DNA from: a virus
IMG/VR virus record: IMGVR_UViG_3300022220_000003
Span: 29,467 to 93,466 of that record
Length of the DNA stretch: 64,000 nucleotides
Strand: one strand, 5' to 3'
The notes beneath the pieces are model-generated. The model was not told the DNA's origin and made no database searches. It worked only from the letters and a program-made list of their open reading frames with translations. Shown here piece by piece: positions 48,136 to 57,267 of this stretch; the stretch's first letter is position 1; the number at the start of each line of letters is the position of its first letter. The translations under genes and the position numbers were made by a program.

Positions 48136-49395
48136 ATGGCACGACGCATCAAACGACTGATCAAACGGTTCAAATTTGAGGAGGGCAACCGATTGCGGAT
48201 CGAGTTGACGTCAAACACGCGGTTGGATCCCCAAGCCCACCGCCTCAAGTTGTCGGAACCGTATCAGAGCTCGGGCATAGCCAAGACGTGGGTCACCAAT
48301 CCCCAATCGGTCAAGCAGTGGCTTGGATTCCAAGCGGTGATCCACCATGCCACGATCGGCGGATCCGTGGGCGGGGTGCCTGCCTCGGTGCCAATCACCG
48401 GGGCCAACTACCGTCTCACCGATGGCACAGACGAATACTGGCACAATGGGGCCTCGTGGGAGGTCAACACCACCGATTGGAATACTGAGGAGGAGGTGGC
48501 GGCCGAGATCTCAAGTTTCCCGGTGACCTCCCAACAACTCGGAATCGTGGTGCAGCTCACAACCACCGATACCGCATACACCCCCGAGCTCGAGGAGATC
48601 CGGGTGTTGTGGGGATCCGATATCGAGTTTCACGAGGATTTGGTCTATCGTAGCTTGGTGCGTTCGTTGCGCACCAATGTGCGGCCGATCGCCGATTATT
48701 ACCTCAAACCCGGGGCGGCCACCACAACGATCGACCTCGATACGTTCCCGCTCAAAACGCCGTATAACGTGGTTGCCATTGACTCGGTGTATGATCGTAC
48801 AGATGACCCAAATCGGCTTGTTGATCTGCTCGACTCGTACGACAGCGGAACCAACACGATAACGCTAAACGCCACGTTGCCACAAGATCACGTGGCGGTT
48901 GTGCGGTTTGTTTACGAGCCCGAGGTCTCGGTCACGACCAGCCAAGACTATCACGAGGTGGGCAAGGTGCCCGCGTTGGTGCTCGACGATATCGATTTTA
49001 TTGATGCGGCCCCTTTGGCGGTCAACGATGAGGTGGTCAACAAAGGGGACGGCTCGGCCGTCAAAGTGTATGCCCCTATCCAAGGGGATCTTGAGGTCAC
49101 CCTATTGGCGTTGACTGACAAGGGGGTGGACCAGCAACGGCTTAAGGCGGAGCTGCAACGATATTTTGAAAACAACCCGACCCTGCAAAGCACGGGACTT
49201 GACGAGGCCTATACGTTGTGGTTGATTGACGAATACGACATGCGGAACGTGCCGAGCTCGGCCGATATCCACACTGGCCGGGTGAGGTTTCGGATCCGAG
49301 ACGTCGTTGTCTACGCTAGAGATTCCGTCGACAGTTTTGGAGTGCAACGGTTTAAGCTCACCGGGACCGAGGATTACACCCTCGCGGGAGATTGA
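48136..49395 (+). CDS. Tail terminator/sheath-associated protein
   Basis: A 419-residue protein. Residues 50-150 and 160-280 are beta domains (a T-D-T-A-Y-TPELEEIRVLWG segment, then Y-L-K-PG...V-V-A-I-D-S-V-Y). The C-terminal part (QGDLEVTLLALTDKGVDQQRLKAELQRYFENNP ... HTGRVRFRIRDVVVYAR) resembles tail terminators that cap the tube next to the sheath. It lies directly before the sheath gene, supporting that. The assignment is tentative. Confidence 0.6.
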   Translation: MARRIKRLIKRFKFEEGNRLRIELTSNTRLDPQAHRLKLSEPYQSSGIAKTWVTNPQSVKQWLGFQAVIHHATIGGSVGGVPASVPITGANYRLTDGTDEYWHNGASWEVNTTDWNTEEEVAAEISSFPVTSQQLGIVVQLTTTDTAYTPELEEIRVLWGSDIEFHEDLVYRSLVRSLRTNVRPIADYYLKPGAATTTIDLDTFPLKTPYNVVAIDSVYDRTDDPNRLVDLLDSYDSGTNTITLNATLPQDHVAVVRFVYEPEVSVTTSQDYHEVGKVPALVLDDIDFIDAAPLAVNDEVVNKGDGSAVKVYAPIQGDLEVTLLALTDKGVDQQRLKAELQRYFENNPTLQSTGLDEAYTLWLIDEYDMRNVPSSADIHTGRVRFRIRDVVVYARDSVDSFGVQRFKLTGTEDYTLAGD

Positions 49396-49410
49396 CCTTA
49401 GGAGGAGACC

Positions 49411-51699
49411 ATGGCCGTCAAGCGTTTTGGACCAACCCGCGGCGCGGGCGTTGTTGTAATCGAAAAAGAAGGCGAGAAAACGATCGAGGCCGGGGCCCTC
49501 GGTATGGTCGCCTACTCTGGCGTTTTGGAAAAGGGCAACCCGGGTGAGCTGATCCAAACGTTCAGCAAAACCGAATTTCTGAAAAAATGCGGTGGGCGGC
49601 TCACCGATTGGCAGACCCCCAATTGCGCGATCGACTTTTTCGACAACGCTGCGGGAGCCGGGGCGGTGCATTTGGTGCGGATCACCGATGGCAACGAGCT
49701 CCAAGCCGAGGCCACGTTGTACGCCAGATACGAGAGCCTTTTGACCCCAATGGGGACGATCAAGGCCAAAAACGGCGGCCGGTGGGGCGGCAAAAAGCTC
49801 TATTACACCGGGGACGTGGCCGCGTCTGGAGACATCACCGACACCACGTTGGACACCGGGATCACGACGTTCACCACCGACCAATGGGCCGGCGGTTATG
49901 TCGAGCTCGAGGATGTGCCAAACGTGCAGTTTCCGATCGTTGGCAATGATAACACCGGCGTGATCACCCTCGCGGCCGATCAGACAATGAAAACGCAGTA
50001 TGACGCGTTGAGCGGCTCGAGCCTCAGGTATTACCTTGTCCTCGAAAACGAGGAGAAGGAGGTGACGTTCAAGATCGGGGACGGCGAGGATCTACCGGAC
50101 ACCGAGTTTTCTCTCGAGGTGTATGTTGACGGTGAGACCGTCAAGACATGGCCAAACCTCAACACCGATTCGACCAATGGCAAGTATTGGGTGGACGTGA
50201 TCAACGAGGACACCGGCAACGACGAGATCGAGGTTGTCGACCTTTGGACCGGTGCCCACACGGCGGCGGTGCGGCCGGCGAATCACTATGGTGTGATTGA
50301 TACCGGTTTGACCGATACGGTTTTGACCGCGGAGATTTCTGATTTTCGGGTGACTCTGTCACCGACCGGGGCGAATCCGACATTTGGGCTTGGCACCACC
50401 ACCGATGCAATGGAGCCGCAACAGATCACGGTGACCATGTCCGGGGCGGCGGCGTTTGATGCGGTCTCGGATAAGTTTGGTGCTCTTGGCTCGGGTGCCA
50501 CCGATGCGTTGTTTACGCCAGACAACAAGTGGACCCCACCATTCACCATTACCGAGGGGGCCACACCCCTTGCCACGGCCGACGTCATTGTGATCAACTA
50601 CAAGCCGTTCCAACCCGATGAATTGATCGGCGGTCGGATCTATCCGGACAAGGAGAACGCCAAGAACGTCAACTATCGGATCGTTGACAACGACCACAAG
50701 ACGATCACCGCGGCGGATGGGTCTGACATGACCACCGACGGGGCCGACGGTGACACGTTTATGGTGGTGGCTCCGATGCCTTTGGCCGGCGGTCGCGATG
50801 GCAATGCCGATCTGATCGATGCGGATTACTCGCAACAGGCGTACGACGTGGACGCGAGCCCGTTCAACCAACTATTTGGCAAGAACTACGGTTTGATCAA
50901 GATGGCCACCCCCGGTATTTCCGCAACGGCCGTTCAAAAAGCGGGGTTGGCCTATGCCGCGGCGCGCAACTACCAGTACCGCTACGAGGTGCCATCAAAC
51001 TACACCACCGAGGTCTCGGCGATCGACTATATCAACGAGACGATCGGCCGGTCCGATTACGCGGTCTGTGCGTTCCCAAGTTGGGGATATGAGACCGATC
51101 CGGATTCCACCGAGGGGCGGTTGATGCTCGTTTCAATGACGGGCGCCATCCACGGCAGGGAAGCCAGAATTGCAGTCGATTATAAAGGCTATCATAAGGC
51201 CGGGGCGGGCCAGGACGCCACCCTGCCTCAAATCCTCAAGATCCCAACGGGCGAGACTGCTCTGAACGAGGAGATCCTCAACCCGGCGGGGTTGCAGGTG
51301 ATCAAAAAGATCAAGGGCAACTTCGTGATCTGGGGGGACCACACGCTGTACACCGATCCAACATGGAAATGGAAGCATCAACGCGAGCTCATGTCCTACT
51401 ATGAGAACGTGTTACGGGAGTCTTTCGATTGGATCGTGTTTATGATCAACGACCCGATCACCGAAAACCTGGCCAAGGTCGCGTTGCGGTCGTTTTTCGA
51501 GCCAGAATACGCCAAGCGGGCGTTGCGGGGGGATACCTTCAACGACGCTTGCGTGATCAAAATTGACGGCGAGAACAACACCAACGCCACCCGGGCGGCC
51601 GGTGATATGTACGCTGATTTGACCTTGCGTTTGGCCGATACGGTCGAGCGTTTCATTCTGCGAATGGGCAAGGCTGGAATCTTTGACGGGGCGGCCTAA
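49411..51699 (+). CDS. Tail sheath protein with large insertion
   Basis: A 762-residue protein. The N-terminal R-GAGVVVIEKEG..T-I-EAG...GMVAYSG and the C-terminal third (KAGLAYAAARNYQYRYEVP, FVIWGDHTLYTD, ESFDWIVFMINDPIT, and TLRLADTVERFI at the end) belong to contractile phage sheaths. Most phage sheaths have 380-500 residues; about 250 extra residues between roughly 130 and 430 are beta-rich surface domains. Contraction of this protein drives the tube into the host. TTAGGAGGAGACC before the ATG is very strong. Confidence 0.9.
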   Translation: MAVKRFGPTRGAGVVVIEKEGEKTIEAGALGMVAYSGVLEKGNPGELIQTFSKTEFLKKCGGRLTDWQTPNCAIDFFDNAAGAGAVHLVRITDGNELQAEATLYARYESLLTPMGTIKAKNGGRWGGKKLYYTGDVAASGDITDTTLDTGITTFTTDQWAGGYVELEDVPNVQFPIVGNDNTGVITLAADQTMKTQYDALSGSSLRYYLVLENEEKEVTFKIGDGEDLPDTEFSLEVYVDGETVKTWPNLNTDSTNGKYWVDVINEDTGNDEIEVVDLWTGAHTAAVRPANHYGVIDTGLTDTVLTAEISDFRVTLSPTGANPTFGLGTTTDAMEPQQITVTMSGAAAFDAVSDKFGALGSGATDALFTPDNKWTPPFTITEGATPLATADVIVINYKPFQPDELIGGRIYPDKENAKNVNYRIVDNDHKTITAADGSDMTTDGADGDTFMVVAPMPLAGGRDGNADLIDADYSQQAYDVDASPFNQLFGKNYGLIKMATPGISATAVQKAGLAYAAARNYQYRYEVPSNYTTEVSAIDYINETIGRSDYAVCAFPSWGYETDPDSTEGRLMLVSMTGAIHGREARIAVDYKGYHKAGAGQDATLPQILKIPTGETALNEEILNPAGLQVIKKIKGNFVIWGDHTLYTDPTWKWKHQRELMSYYENVLRESFDWIVFMINDPITENLAKVALRSFFEPEYAKRALRGDTFNDACVIKIDGENNTNATRAAGDMYADLTLRLADTVERFILRMGKAGIFDGAA

Positions 51700-51730
51700 G
51701 GCCGGTTTTTGCGCAATCTAGGAGGCAAGC

Positions 51731-51952
51731 ATGGCAGCGACACTCAAAACACTGTTGGGCGAGGCCGGGGCCGGGATCGATGATTCCGTGGGCATCGATC
51801 GGCTGTATGACGTGGTCAAAGAATTGGCCACGGTTCAAAACGACCTCGTGGCGCAATTCAACCAATTGCGCACCGATTACAACGCGGAGACGGCGGCGGA
51901 TCACACCGATACGACGGCCACCGCGGTTACCGCAGCGGTAACGATCGAGTAA
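51731..51952 (+). CDS. Small tail-region protein
   Basis: A 73-residue helical protein with a Thr/Ala-rich C-terminus (TAATAVTAAVTIE). CTAGGAGGCAAGC before the ATG. It stands between sheath and tube, a place often taken by a second small tube-related or chaperone protein. Function unknown. Confidence 0.65.
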   Translation: MAATLKTLLGEAGAGIDDSVGIDRLYDVVKELATVQNDLVAQFNQLRTDYNAETAADHTDTTATAVTAAVTIE

Positions 51953-52003
51953 CTCCAACCGGGCCAAGGCCCTACACGGGGATCCTTTCCGAGGAGGTGA
52001 CAT

Positions 52004-52444
52004 ATGAAAGGCGCAATCTTACCGGGCCACGTAGGTCAAAACCGTTACAAGCTGCAAATCGTTGGAGCTCCCGAGCTCGTGTTTACCGAGGTATCGGGCC
52101 TTGAGTCCGAGACCACGGTGGTGGAGCTCCCCGATCGCACCCAAGCGAGTGGTGGCGAGGAGGCGGTGGGCGAGATCACCGCACAGCACCCGTTACACCA
52201 TGGCGTGGAGCGGGCCTATCTCGAGGCCTGGCTTGTGGCGGGACGTGATCCGGTGCAGCCCGGGTACAAGCGGCCGGCAACTATGACGTGGATCAATATC
52301 CATGGTGAGGTTGCGGGTGTGTGGTCAATCGTTGGCATGTTTTGCAACAAGCGGGTTTTGCCCGATGCGGAAATGGGCAACGATGGCGAGATGACCACGA
52401 TCGAGTGGACGTTTAAGCACGATAGCTGCGTCCCTCTTCCCTAG
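52004..52444 (+). CDS. Tail tube protein (gp19-like)
   Basis: A 146-residue protein with the tube/Hcp-like layout: F-x-L-Q-I-V-G..E-L-VFTEVSGLESET at the start, L-P-D-R-x-Q-ASGGEE (where family members carry the interface loop), and E-MTTIEWTFKHD at the end. Hexameric rings stack to form the inner tail tube. GAGGAGGTGACAT before the ATG. Follows the sheath as in other myoviruses and contractile injection systems. Confidence 0.88.
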   Translation: MKGAILPGHVGQNRYKLQIVGAPELVFTEVSGLESETTVVELPDRTQASGGEEAVGEITAQHPLHHGVERAYLEAWLVAGRDPVQPGYKRPATMTWINIHGEVAGVWSIVGMFCNKRVLPDAEMGNDGEMTTIEWTFKHDSCVPLP

Positions 52445-52503
52445 CAATTCCTGAACCCAGCGGGTGGGCTTGACAAGGCCGTGAGGCCGATTGGAGGTGA
52501 CCC

Positions 52504-53310
52504 GTGACAACGACCAAGATCCAGCTAAAAGAGCGGGGACCGCGGCTCCCTTTGGGACTGCCGGGGCCCGATGGCAAGTTCCAAACCGAGATATCCTGCA
52601 AACCGTGGCGGGGCCGTGAGGAGCGGGAGGTTGGGAGACTTCGAGGCGAGTCTCGAGGCGAGGGCAATTTCCCGACGAAGCTCCTAGCATATATGTTCGA
52701 GCGGGTGGGCCACCACGACTTTACGGCCATGAGCATGCCCGAGCGGGAGGTGGTGATCTCCCAACTGTTCTTTGGGGATGGTCTGTATGCATACGTTTGG
52801 TTGCGAACCCAATGCATAGGAGATCGGCTAAAGCTCGATCTCACCTGCCCCAATTGCACGTTTGAATTCAAGTACGAGGCGGATCTCGGTACGATTGAGG
52901 TTCGCACGGCAGAGGACCTCGAAGCGGTGCAATGGCAGTACGAGCTAAAGCACCCGTTTGAGATCCGAGGCAAGGAGGCCGCCGGTTTCGAGCTTGCGCC
53001 GAGCCGGTGGAGCACGATCCACCGGGCGGCCAAGACCGCGAGTGAAGGGATCCCAAACACCAACGCCACCAAAATGGAGATCATGCAATCATGCGTTGAG
53101 GGGGTGGTTGGGGCGGGTCCGGTGGTGCTGACGTCAACCGAGCTCGACGATATGGCCAAGATCGATATCGAGGGGCTTGCGGGCAAGATTGACGAGCACG
53201 AGATCGGGCCCGATATGATGGTGAACGAAAAATGCCCGAGGTGCCAGCGGCGGTTTCGGGTATCGTTGGATTGGGACTATGCAAGTTTTTTCGAGAGTTC
53301 CTCCCCATAG
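52504..53310 (+). CDS. T4-baseplate-like/tail assembly protein with zinc ribbon
   Basis: A 268-residue protein with LPLGLPG near the start, an M-x-E-R-E-V-V-I-S-Q-L helix, and two C-x2-C pairs (CPNC near 117-120, CPRC near 247-250) that build a zinc ribbon, as in the T4-type baseplate family found beside gp19 genes. Near its end the frame contains TTTTTTC at 53286-53292, where a -1 shift would continue into the following frame. TTGGAGGTGACCC before the GTG start. Confidence 0.75.
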   Translation: MTTTKIQLKERGPRLPLGLPGPDGKFQTEISCKPWRGREEREVGRLRGESRGEGNFPTKLLAYMFERVGHHDFTAMSMPEREVVISQLFFGDGLYAYVWLRTQCIGDRLKLDLTCPNCTFEFKYEADLGTIEVRTAEDLEAVQWQYELKHPFEIRGKEAAGFELAPSRWSTIHRAAKTASEGIPNTNATKMEIMQSCVEGVVGAGPVVLTSTELDDMAKIDIEGLAGKIDEHEIGPDMMVNEKCPRCQRRFRVSLDWDYASFFESSSP

Positions 53311-53486
53311 CCACCGGGGAGGAGTTCTTAGAGGAGGTGTTTGCGCTAACCTACTGCATACCGGGGATTACGTGGGAGGCGTGCCTCGACCTACGGCGAA
53401 ACGAGCGGTTGCACTTGTTGCGGTTGCTCGGTGACCAAAAACGAAGCGAGGCCGATAGCATGAAAAAGGCCACGCGGGGACGGTAG
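53232..53486 (+). CDS. Downstream tail-assembly frame (DUF6760-like)
   Basis: The part from about 53292 on reads FLEEVFALTYCIPGITWEACLDLRRNERLHLLRLL, close to the small DUF6760-type proteins that follow T4-baseplate-like genes in contractile systems. An ATG at 53232 would allow separate initiation but has no good ribosome site. Expression by -1 frameshift from the upstream gene looks more likely. It stops 2 bp before the tape measure gene. Confidence 0.7.
   Translation: MPEVPAAVSGIVGLGLCKFFREFLPIATGEEFLEEVFALTYCIPGITWEACLDLRRNERLHLLRLLGDQKRSEADSMKKATRGR
53286..53292 (+). promoter_or_regulatory. Candidate -1 ribosomal frameshift site T_TTT_TTC
   Basis: The heptamer is in the correct phase (codons TTT 53287-53289 and TTC 53290-53292). 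A -1 slip bypasses the stop at 53310 and yields a 327-residue fusion ending at 53486. Tail-assembly genes directly before tape-measure genes commonly use such slips. Confidence 0.65.
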
Positions 53487-53488
53487 CC

Positions 53489-56400
53489 ATGGCGTTTGAG
53501 CGTATCGGGTTAGGCGGGATCCTACGATTTGACGAAAAGCAGGCCCTGTCCGGTATGCGGCGGGCGCAAGCTGGATTTGCTCGACTCCAAGGCAGCGCTC
53601 GAAAACTCGGGGCCGGTTTGGCAATGATGGGCGACGGCATGCGCAATGCCGGGATGGCCTTGTTACCTGTGACCGCGGGCCTTGGGTTTGGTGCGGTCAA
53701 GGCAGCCAAATTTGAAAAGCAAATGTCAGGGGTGGGTGCAATCACCCGCAGCTCGGCCGATGATCTCGCGGCTCTCACCAACGAGGCCAAAAAGCAGGGC
53801 GTTGAGTCCGTATTTTCGGCGCAGCAAAGCGCCGAGGCCATGGAATTTATGGGCCGGGCGGGTTTTGACACCAAGGAAATCATTGACGGCCTTGGTGGCG
53901 TGATGGCCGCGGCGGCGGCCGATGGCATAACCCTGGCGACCTCGAGTGATATCGTTGCACGTGTGGTCAAGGGGATGGGCCTGGAGATCAAGGAAGCTTC
54001 GCATGTGGCCGATGTTTTGGCGCTCACCAGCGCCAAGACCAACACCAACATAACGGCCCTCGGGGAGGCGTTCACATATGGCGCGCCTCAGGCCAAGGCC
54101 CTCGGGGTATCCCTCGAGGAAACCACCGCGGCGTTTGGTCTGATGGCGGATGCGGGTTTGCGCGGCTCGATCGGTGGCACCTCGTTTATGAATATGTTGG
54201 TCAAGTTGAGCAAACCAACGTCTAGGGGTGCTGCCTTGATCAAAAAGTTTGGGATCAAGCTCACCGACGCCCACGGACGTTTGAAGCCTCTTCCCGATAT
54301 TATTGGGATGTTCAAGACCGAGCTCGATAAGGTCAATGATGTGACCAAACGCGGGGCCATGATGGCCGAGATCTTCGGCCTCCGCGGTGCCAAGGCCTAC
54401 TCGGCCCTTTCGCTTGCGGGTCGTCAAAGGATGGCCGAGCTAACCGAGGACCTCGAGGCGTCGAGCTTTGGGCTCGGGGCGGCCCAAGAGATGGCCAACA
54501 AGCGGCTCGACAACTTCCTTGGAGCTCTGACCCTATTTGGTAGCTCTCTAGAGGCCGTGGCAATCGAGTTTTTCGGGCCGTTTCTGAACGTGTTCAAAGA
54601 GACCACCCAAGACATGACCGCGGCTTTAAACAAGGTCTTGTTTGCGGTCCAATCGCTCAAACAGATCCGAGAGCAGGCGGCCATGTCAGCAGTCAAGGCG
54701 GCCAAGCGAGAATCAACGGCCATTGTCGAGCAGCAAAAGCACTTGGCCAACTTGAGCCGGCGGGAGCAATCCACCGCCAAGGTCGGGATTGCGGCGATAC
54801 AATCGCGCATAATCGGCCAAGAGAAGCTTACCCGAGAGCAACAACGAGCCCGCTCGAGATCATTCGCGGAGTTTGTCAAAGGCAACTTGGCCCGTGAGAA
54901 GCTCACCAAGGCCGAGCGCAAAACACAGCTCAAGGCAATCGATGCGTTTATCAAGGCCAACGAGCAGGGCAAACTATCCGCGGCCGGCCGGGAGGAAATG
55001 GAGCGCCAATATCTGCGCACATTGGTGACCATTGGCGCCAAGGGCAAAAAGATCGGCCAAGCCGAGGCCCACCGGCGGGCCCAAAACCTCGAGACTTTGA
55101 TCCAACAACGGGCCGAGGTGGCCAAATTCGAGGCGGCGGCCGAGGCGGTAATCCTCCGCGAAGAAAAGTTGACCGAGATCGAGGAAAAACACGGGCGAAC
55201 GGCTCGACTGATCGCCGAGGGGGTGCTCCAAGCAATCGACCAGATCAAAGCCGGTTTTAAAACCGCGGTGGCGGCGGTCAAGACGTTTGGCGAGCGGCTC
55301 GGGGCGGCGGTGGGTGAGGGCAGGCTGTCGGAGTTTGCCCGTATTGCCACGATTGCCACCGTGGTGGCGGGAGCTCTAGCCCCGGTTTTCCTCGGATTTG
55401 CCGCGATCGGGTTTGTGGTCAAGGCGGCGGTGTTGCCCCAAATAATGGGCCTATTCAAGATCCTCTCGGCCCTCAAACCCGCGTTGACTGGGTTAATGCT
55501 GCTTGTCCGCGGGATGCTATCCATGGCGTTTTGGCCGTTAACCTTGGCCATCGGTGTGGTGGGCGGTGCGTTTTTGTTGCTTCGCAAGCAGGGCGAATCC
55601 GTGAGCCAGACCTTTTGGCGGTTGTGGTCCGCGGTCGAGGGGACCGTGGGCTCTTTTGATGTGTGGAAAGAGAGGGCGATTAAAGCGTTTGACGCTGTAC
55701 GGCAGGCATTGTTCGAGCTCCCCGGGGTGCTGATGTTTTGGCGCCAAGAGGGTGAGACCACCTTGGATGCGTTGAGCCGTGGATTTCGCATGGTGATTGA
55801 TGCGGCGCAGGCGATCTGGACCGAGGCCATAAAGCCGTTTTTGGTGGACTCGTGGGCGGTGGTGGTCGAGGCGGTGCAGCCTTTGATCGATACCGCTCGA
55901 TCGGTGAGCCAAGCCGTGCGGCTCGTGTGGTCAGAATTCAACGCCACCGAAAAAATCAAGGCCAGATTGGCGGGCCTTTGGGCGGTGTTGAAAACGGGCG
56001 CCGAGTTTGTTGGCAACGTGATCAAGGGTGTTTTTGACGTGGTGAGAACGGCGGTTTGGCCGTTGATCTCGGGGTTTGTCTCGGGGTTTGCTTCGGCCCT
56101 TGCCCCGATCCTGACGGTGTGGACCTCGATTTGGTCTAGCATGGTGACCATTTTTGACGTGGTCTGGTCCACAATCAAAAGTATCTTGACGGTATTCTCG
56201 GACACTTGGGGCGATATCGTTGATCTGTTTATCGACGATTCGGATCGGAGCTCCACCAAGTGGGCCGAGATCGGTCAGACGATCGGCCAAGTGGTGGCAT
56301 GGTTGGGTGAAAAGTTGTTGTGGGTGGTGGACGTGATCGGCTCGGTCGTGAAAACCGGGATCGTGCTCGTGGGCTACCTAGTGCGGGGCCTAGTCAAAAT

Positions 56401-57265
56401 GTTTGGCTTTTTCGTTCGCACCGGTTTGCCTGTCATGCTGTTGCCGTTCAAAGCCCTTTGGGACACCGTCAAAATAGTGGCGGGGGCGGTGATCGACTTG
56501 TTCGAGGGCAACTTTACCCAAGGCCTAAAACGGATTTTTCTGGCCTTGGTGGATATCGTTTTGCTCCCCACCCGCATGTTGATCAAGGGCATAGTGCAGC
56601 TCGCCAAGGCCATGCCGAGCCTAATGGGCAAGGTGATCTCGCCGCAAAACCTCGAGAAGCTCAACGAGTTTGCCAAGTTTGGGGTGTCCGGTGCACCAAA
56701 GGTCAAGCCCAAGGTGGTCAAGGCCGAGCCCAAAACCAAGCCCGTGCTGGCAGACAACGTGATCGACTTGGCCACCGAGCGGCGCAAGCGGCGCGGCCGG
56801 TTGACTATGCCTGCAATGGGGATAACAGGCGGGAGACCGGCGGCGGCTAAGATATCCGCGGATCTCAGCCCCAAAGTGGCCGAGATTATGGAGAAGGGAG
56901 GGATCAGGAGCGAGCAACGGGCGGCTCGGATCGCCCAAATGTTGGACGAGACGAACAAGGAGGCCACCCGCGAGAACATTATTGCAGCCAAAAAGGCCCT
57001 CGGCACGGTGTCACAACGGCGGCGCAAGGAGGCCAAGGACCGCGAAAAAGCGGCCGAAAAAGAGCTCCAAGCCAACGTCAAGATCGACGATAAGCGCCAG
57101 CTCGATATCACCAACAAGATGTGCGTTGACGGCGAGGCGGCCAACATTGCCACCTCTCGCCACAAACGAAACGTGTTTGAGCGCAATGGCGCCACCCACG
57201 AGCCTTATCTCCAAAAGCTATCCACCGAGACCGGGGTTAGAATGGCGGGCAATTCGAGGAGCTGA
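53489..57265 (+). CDS. Tape measure protein
   Basis: A 1258-residue protein, the longest of the window. Residues about 60-330 have the TP901-type tape measure core (KFEKQMSGVGAITRSSADD, A-M-EFMGRAGFDTKEI, T-N-x-NITALGEAF, GVSLEETTAAFGLMADAGLRGSIGGTS). Residues 350-600 are helical and charged; about 616-695 is strongly hydrophobic and may insert into the host membrane during DNA delivery; the tail is basic and Lys/Ala-rich. It sets tail length. Long minus-strand frames opposite it are shadows. Confidence 0.95.
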   Translation: MAFERIGLGGILRFDEKQALSGMRRAQAGFARLQGSARKLGAGLAMMGDGMRNAGMALLPVTAGLGFGAVKAAKFEKQMSGVGAITRSSADDLAALTNEAKKQGVESVFSAQQSAEAMEFMGRAGFDTKEIIDGLGGVMAAAAADGITLATSSDIVARVVKGMGLEIKEASHVADVLALTSAKTNTNITALGEAFTYGAPQAKALGVSLEETTAAFGLMADAGLRGSIGGTSFMNMLVKLSKPTSRGAALIKKFGIKLTDAHGRLKPLPDIIGMFKTELDKVNDVTKRGAMMAEIFGLRGAKAYSALSLAGRQRMAELTEDLEASSFGLGAAQEMANKRLDNFLGALTLFGSSLEAVAIEFFGPFLNVFKETTQDMTAALNKVLFAVQSLKQIREQAAMSAVKAAKRESTAIVEQQKHLANLSRREQSTAKVGIAAIQSRIIGQEKLTREQQRARSRSFAEFVKGNLAREKLTKAERKTQLKAIDAFIKANEQGKLSAAGREEMERQYLRTLVTIGAKGKKIGQAEAHRRAQNLETLIQQRAEVAKFEAAAEAVILREEKLTEIEEKHGRTARLIAEGVLQAIDQIKAGFKTAVAAVKTFGERLGAAVGEGRLSEFARIATIATVVAGALAPVFLGFAAIGFVVKAAVLPQIMGLFKILSALKPALTGLMLLVRGMLSMAFWPLTLAIGVVGGAFLLLRKQGESVSQTFWRLWSAVEGTVGSFDVWKERAIKAFDAVRQALFELPGVLMFWRQEGETTLDALSRGFRMVIDAAQAIWTEAIKPFLVDSWAVVVEAVQPLIDTARSVSQAVRLVWSEFNATEKIKARLAGLWAVLKTGAEFVGNVIKGVFDVVRTAVWPLISGFVSGFASALAPILTVWTSIWSSMVTIFDVVWSTIKSILTVFSDTWGDIVDLFIDDSDRSSTKWAEIGQTIGQVVAWLGEKLLWVVDVIGSVVKTGIVLVGYLVRGLVKMFGFFVRTGLPVMLLPFKALWDTVKIVAGAVIDLFEGNFTQGLKRIFLALVDIVLLPTRMLIKGIVQLAKAMPSLMGKVISPQNLEKLNEFAKFGVSGAPKVKPKVVKAEPKTKPVLADNVIDLATERRKRRGRLTMPAMGITGGRPAAAKISADLSPKVAEIMEKGGIRSEQRAARIAQMLDETNKEATRENIIAAKKALGTVSQRRRKEAKDREKAAEKELQANVKIDDKRQLDITNKMCVDGEAANIATSRHKRNVFERNGATHEPYLQKLSTETGVRMAGNSRS

Positions 57266-57267
57266 TC

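Noticed and set aside
52786-52797. TGTATGCATACG resembling the palindrome
   Set aside because: It lies within the T4-baseplate-like coding sequence without a -24 box and is a chance partial match.
54424-56259. 611-codon open frame on the minus strand
   Set aside because: It lies fully opposite the tape measure gene, is Ser/Thr/Asn-rich low-complexity, has no ribosome site and arises from the codon bias of the sense gene.
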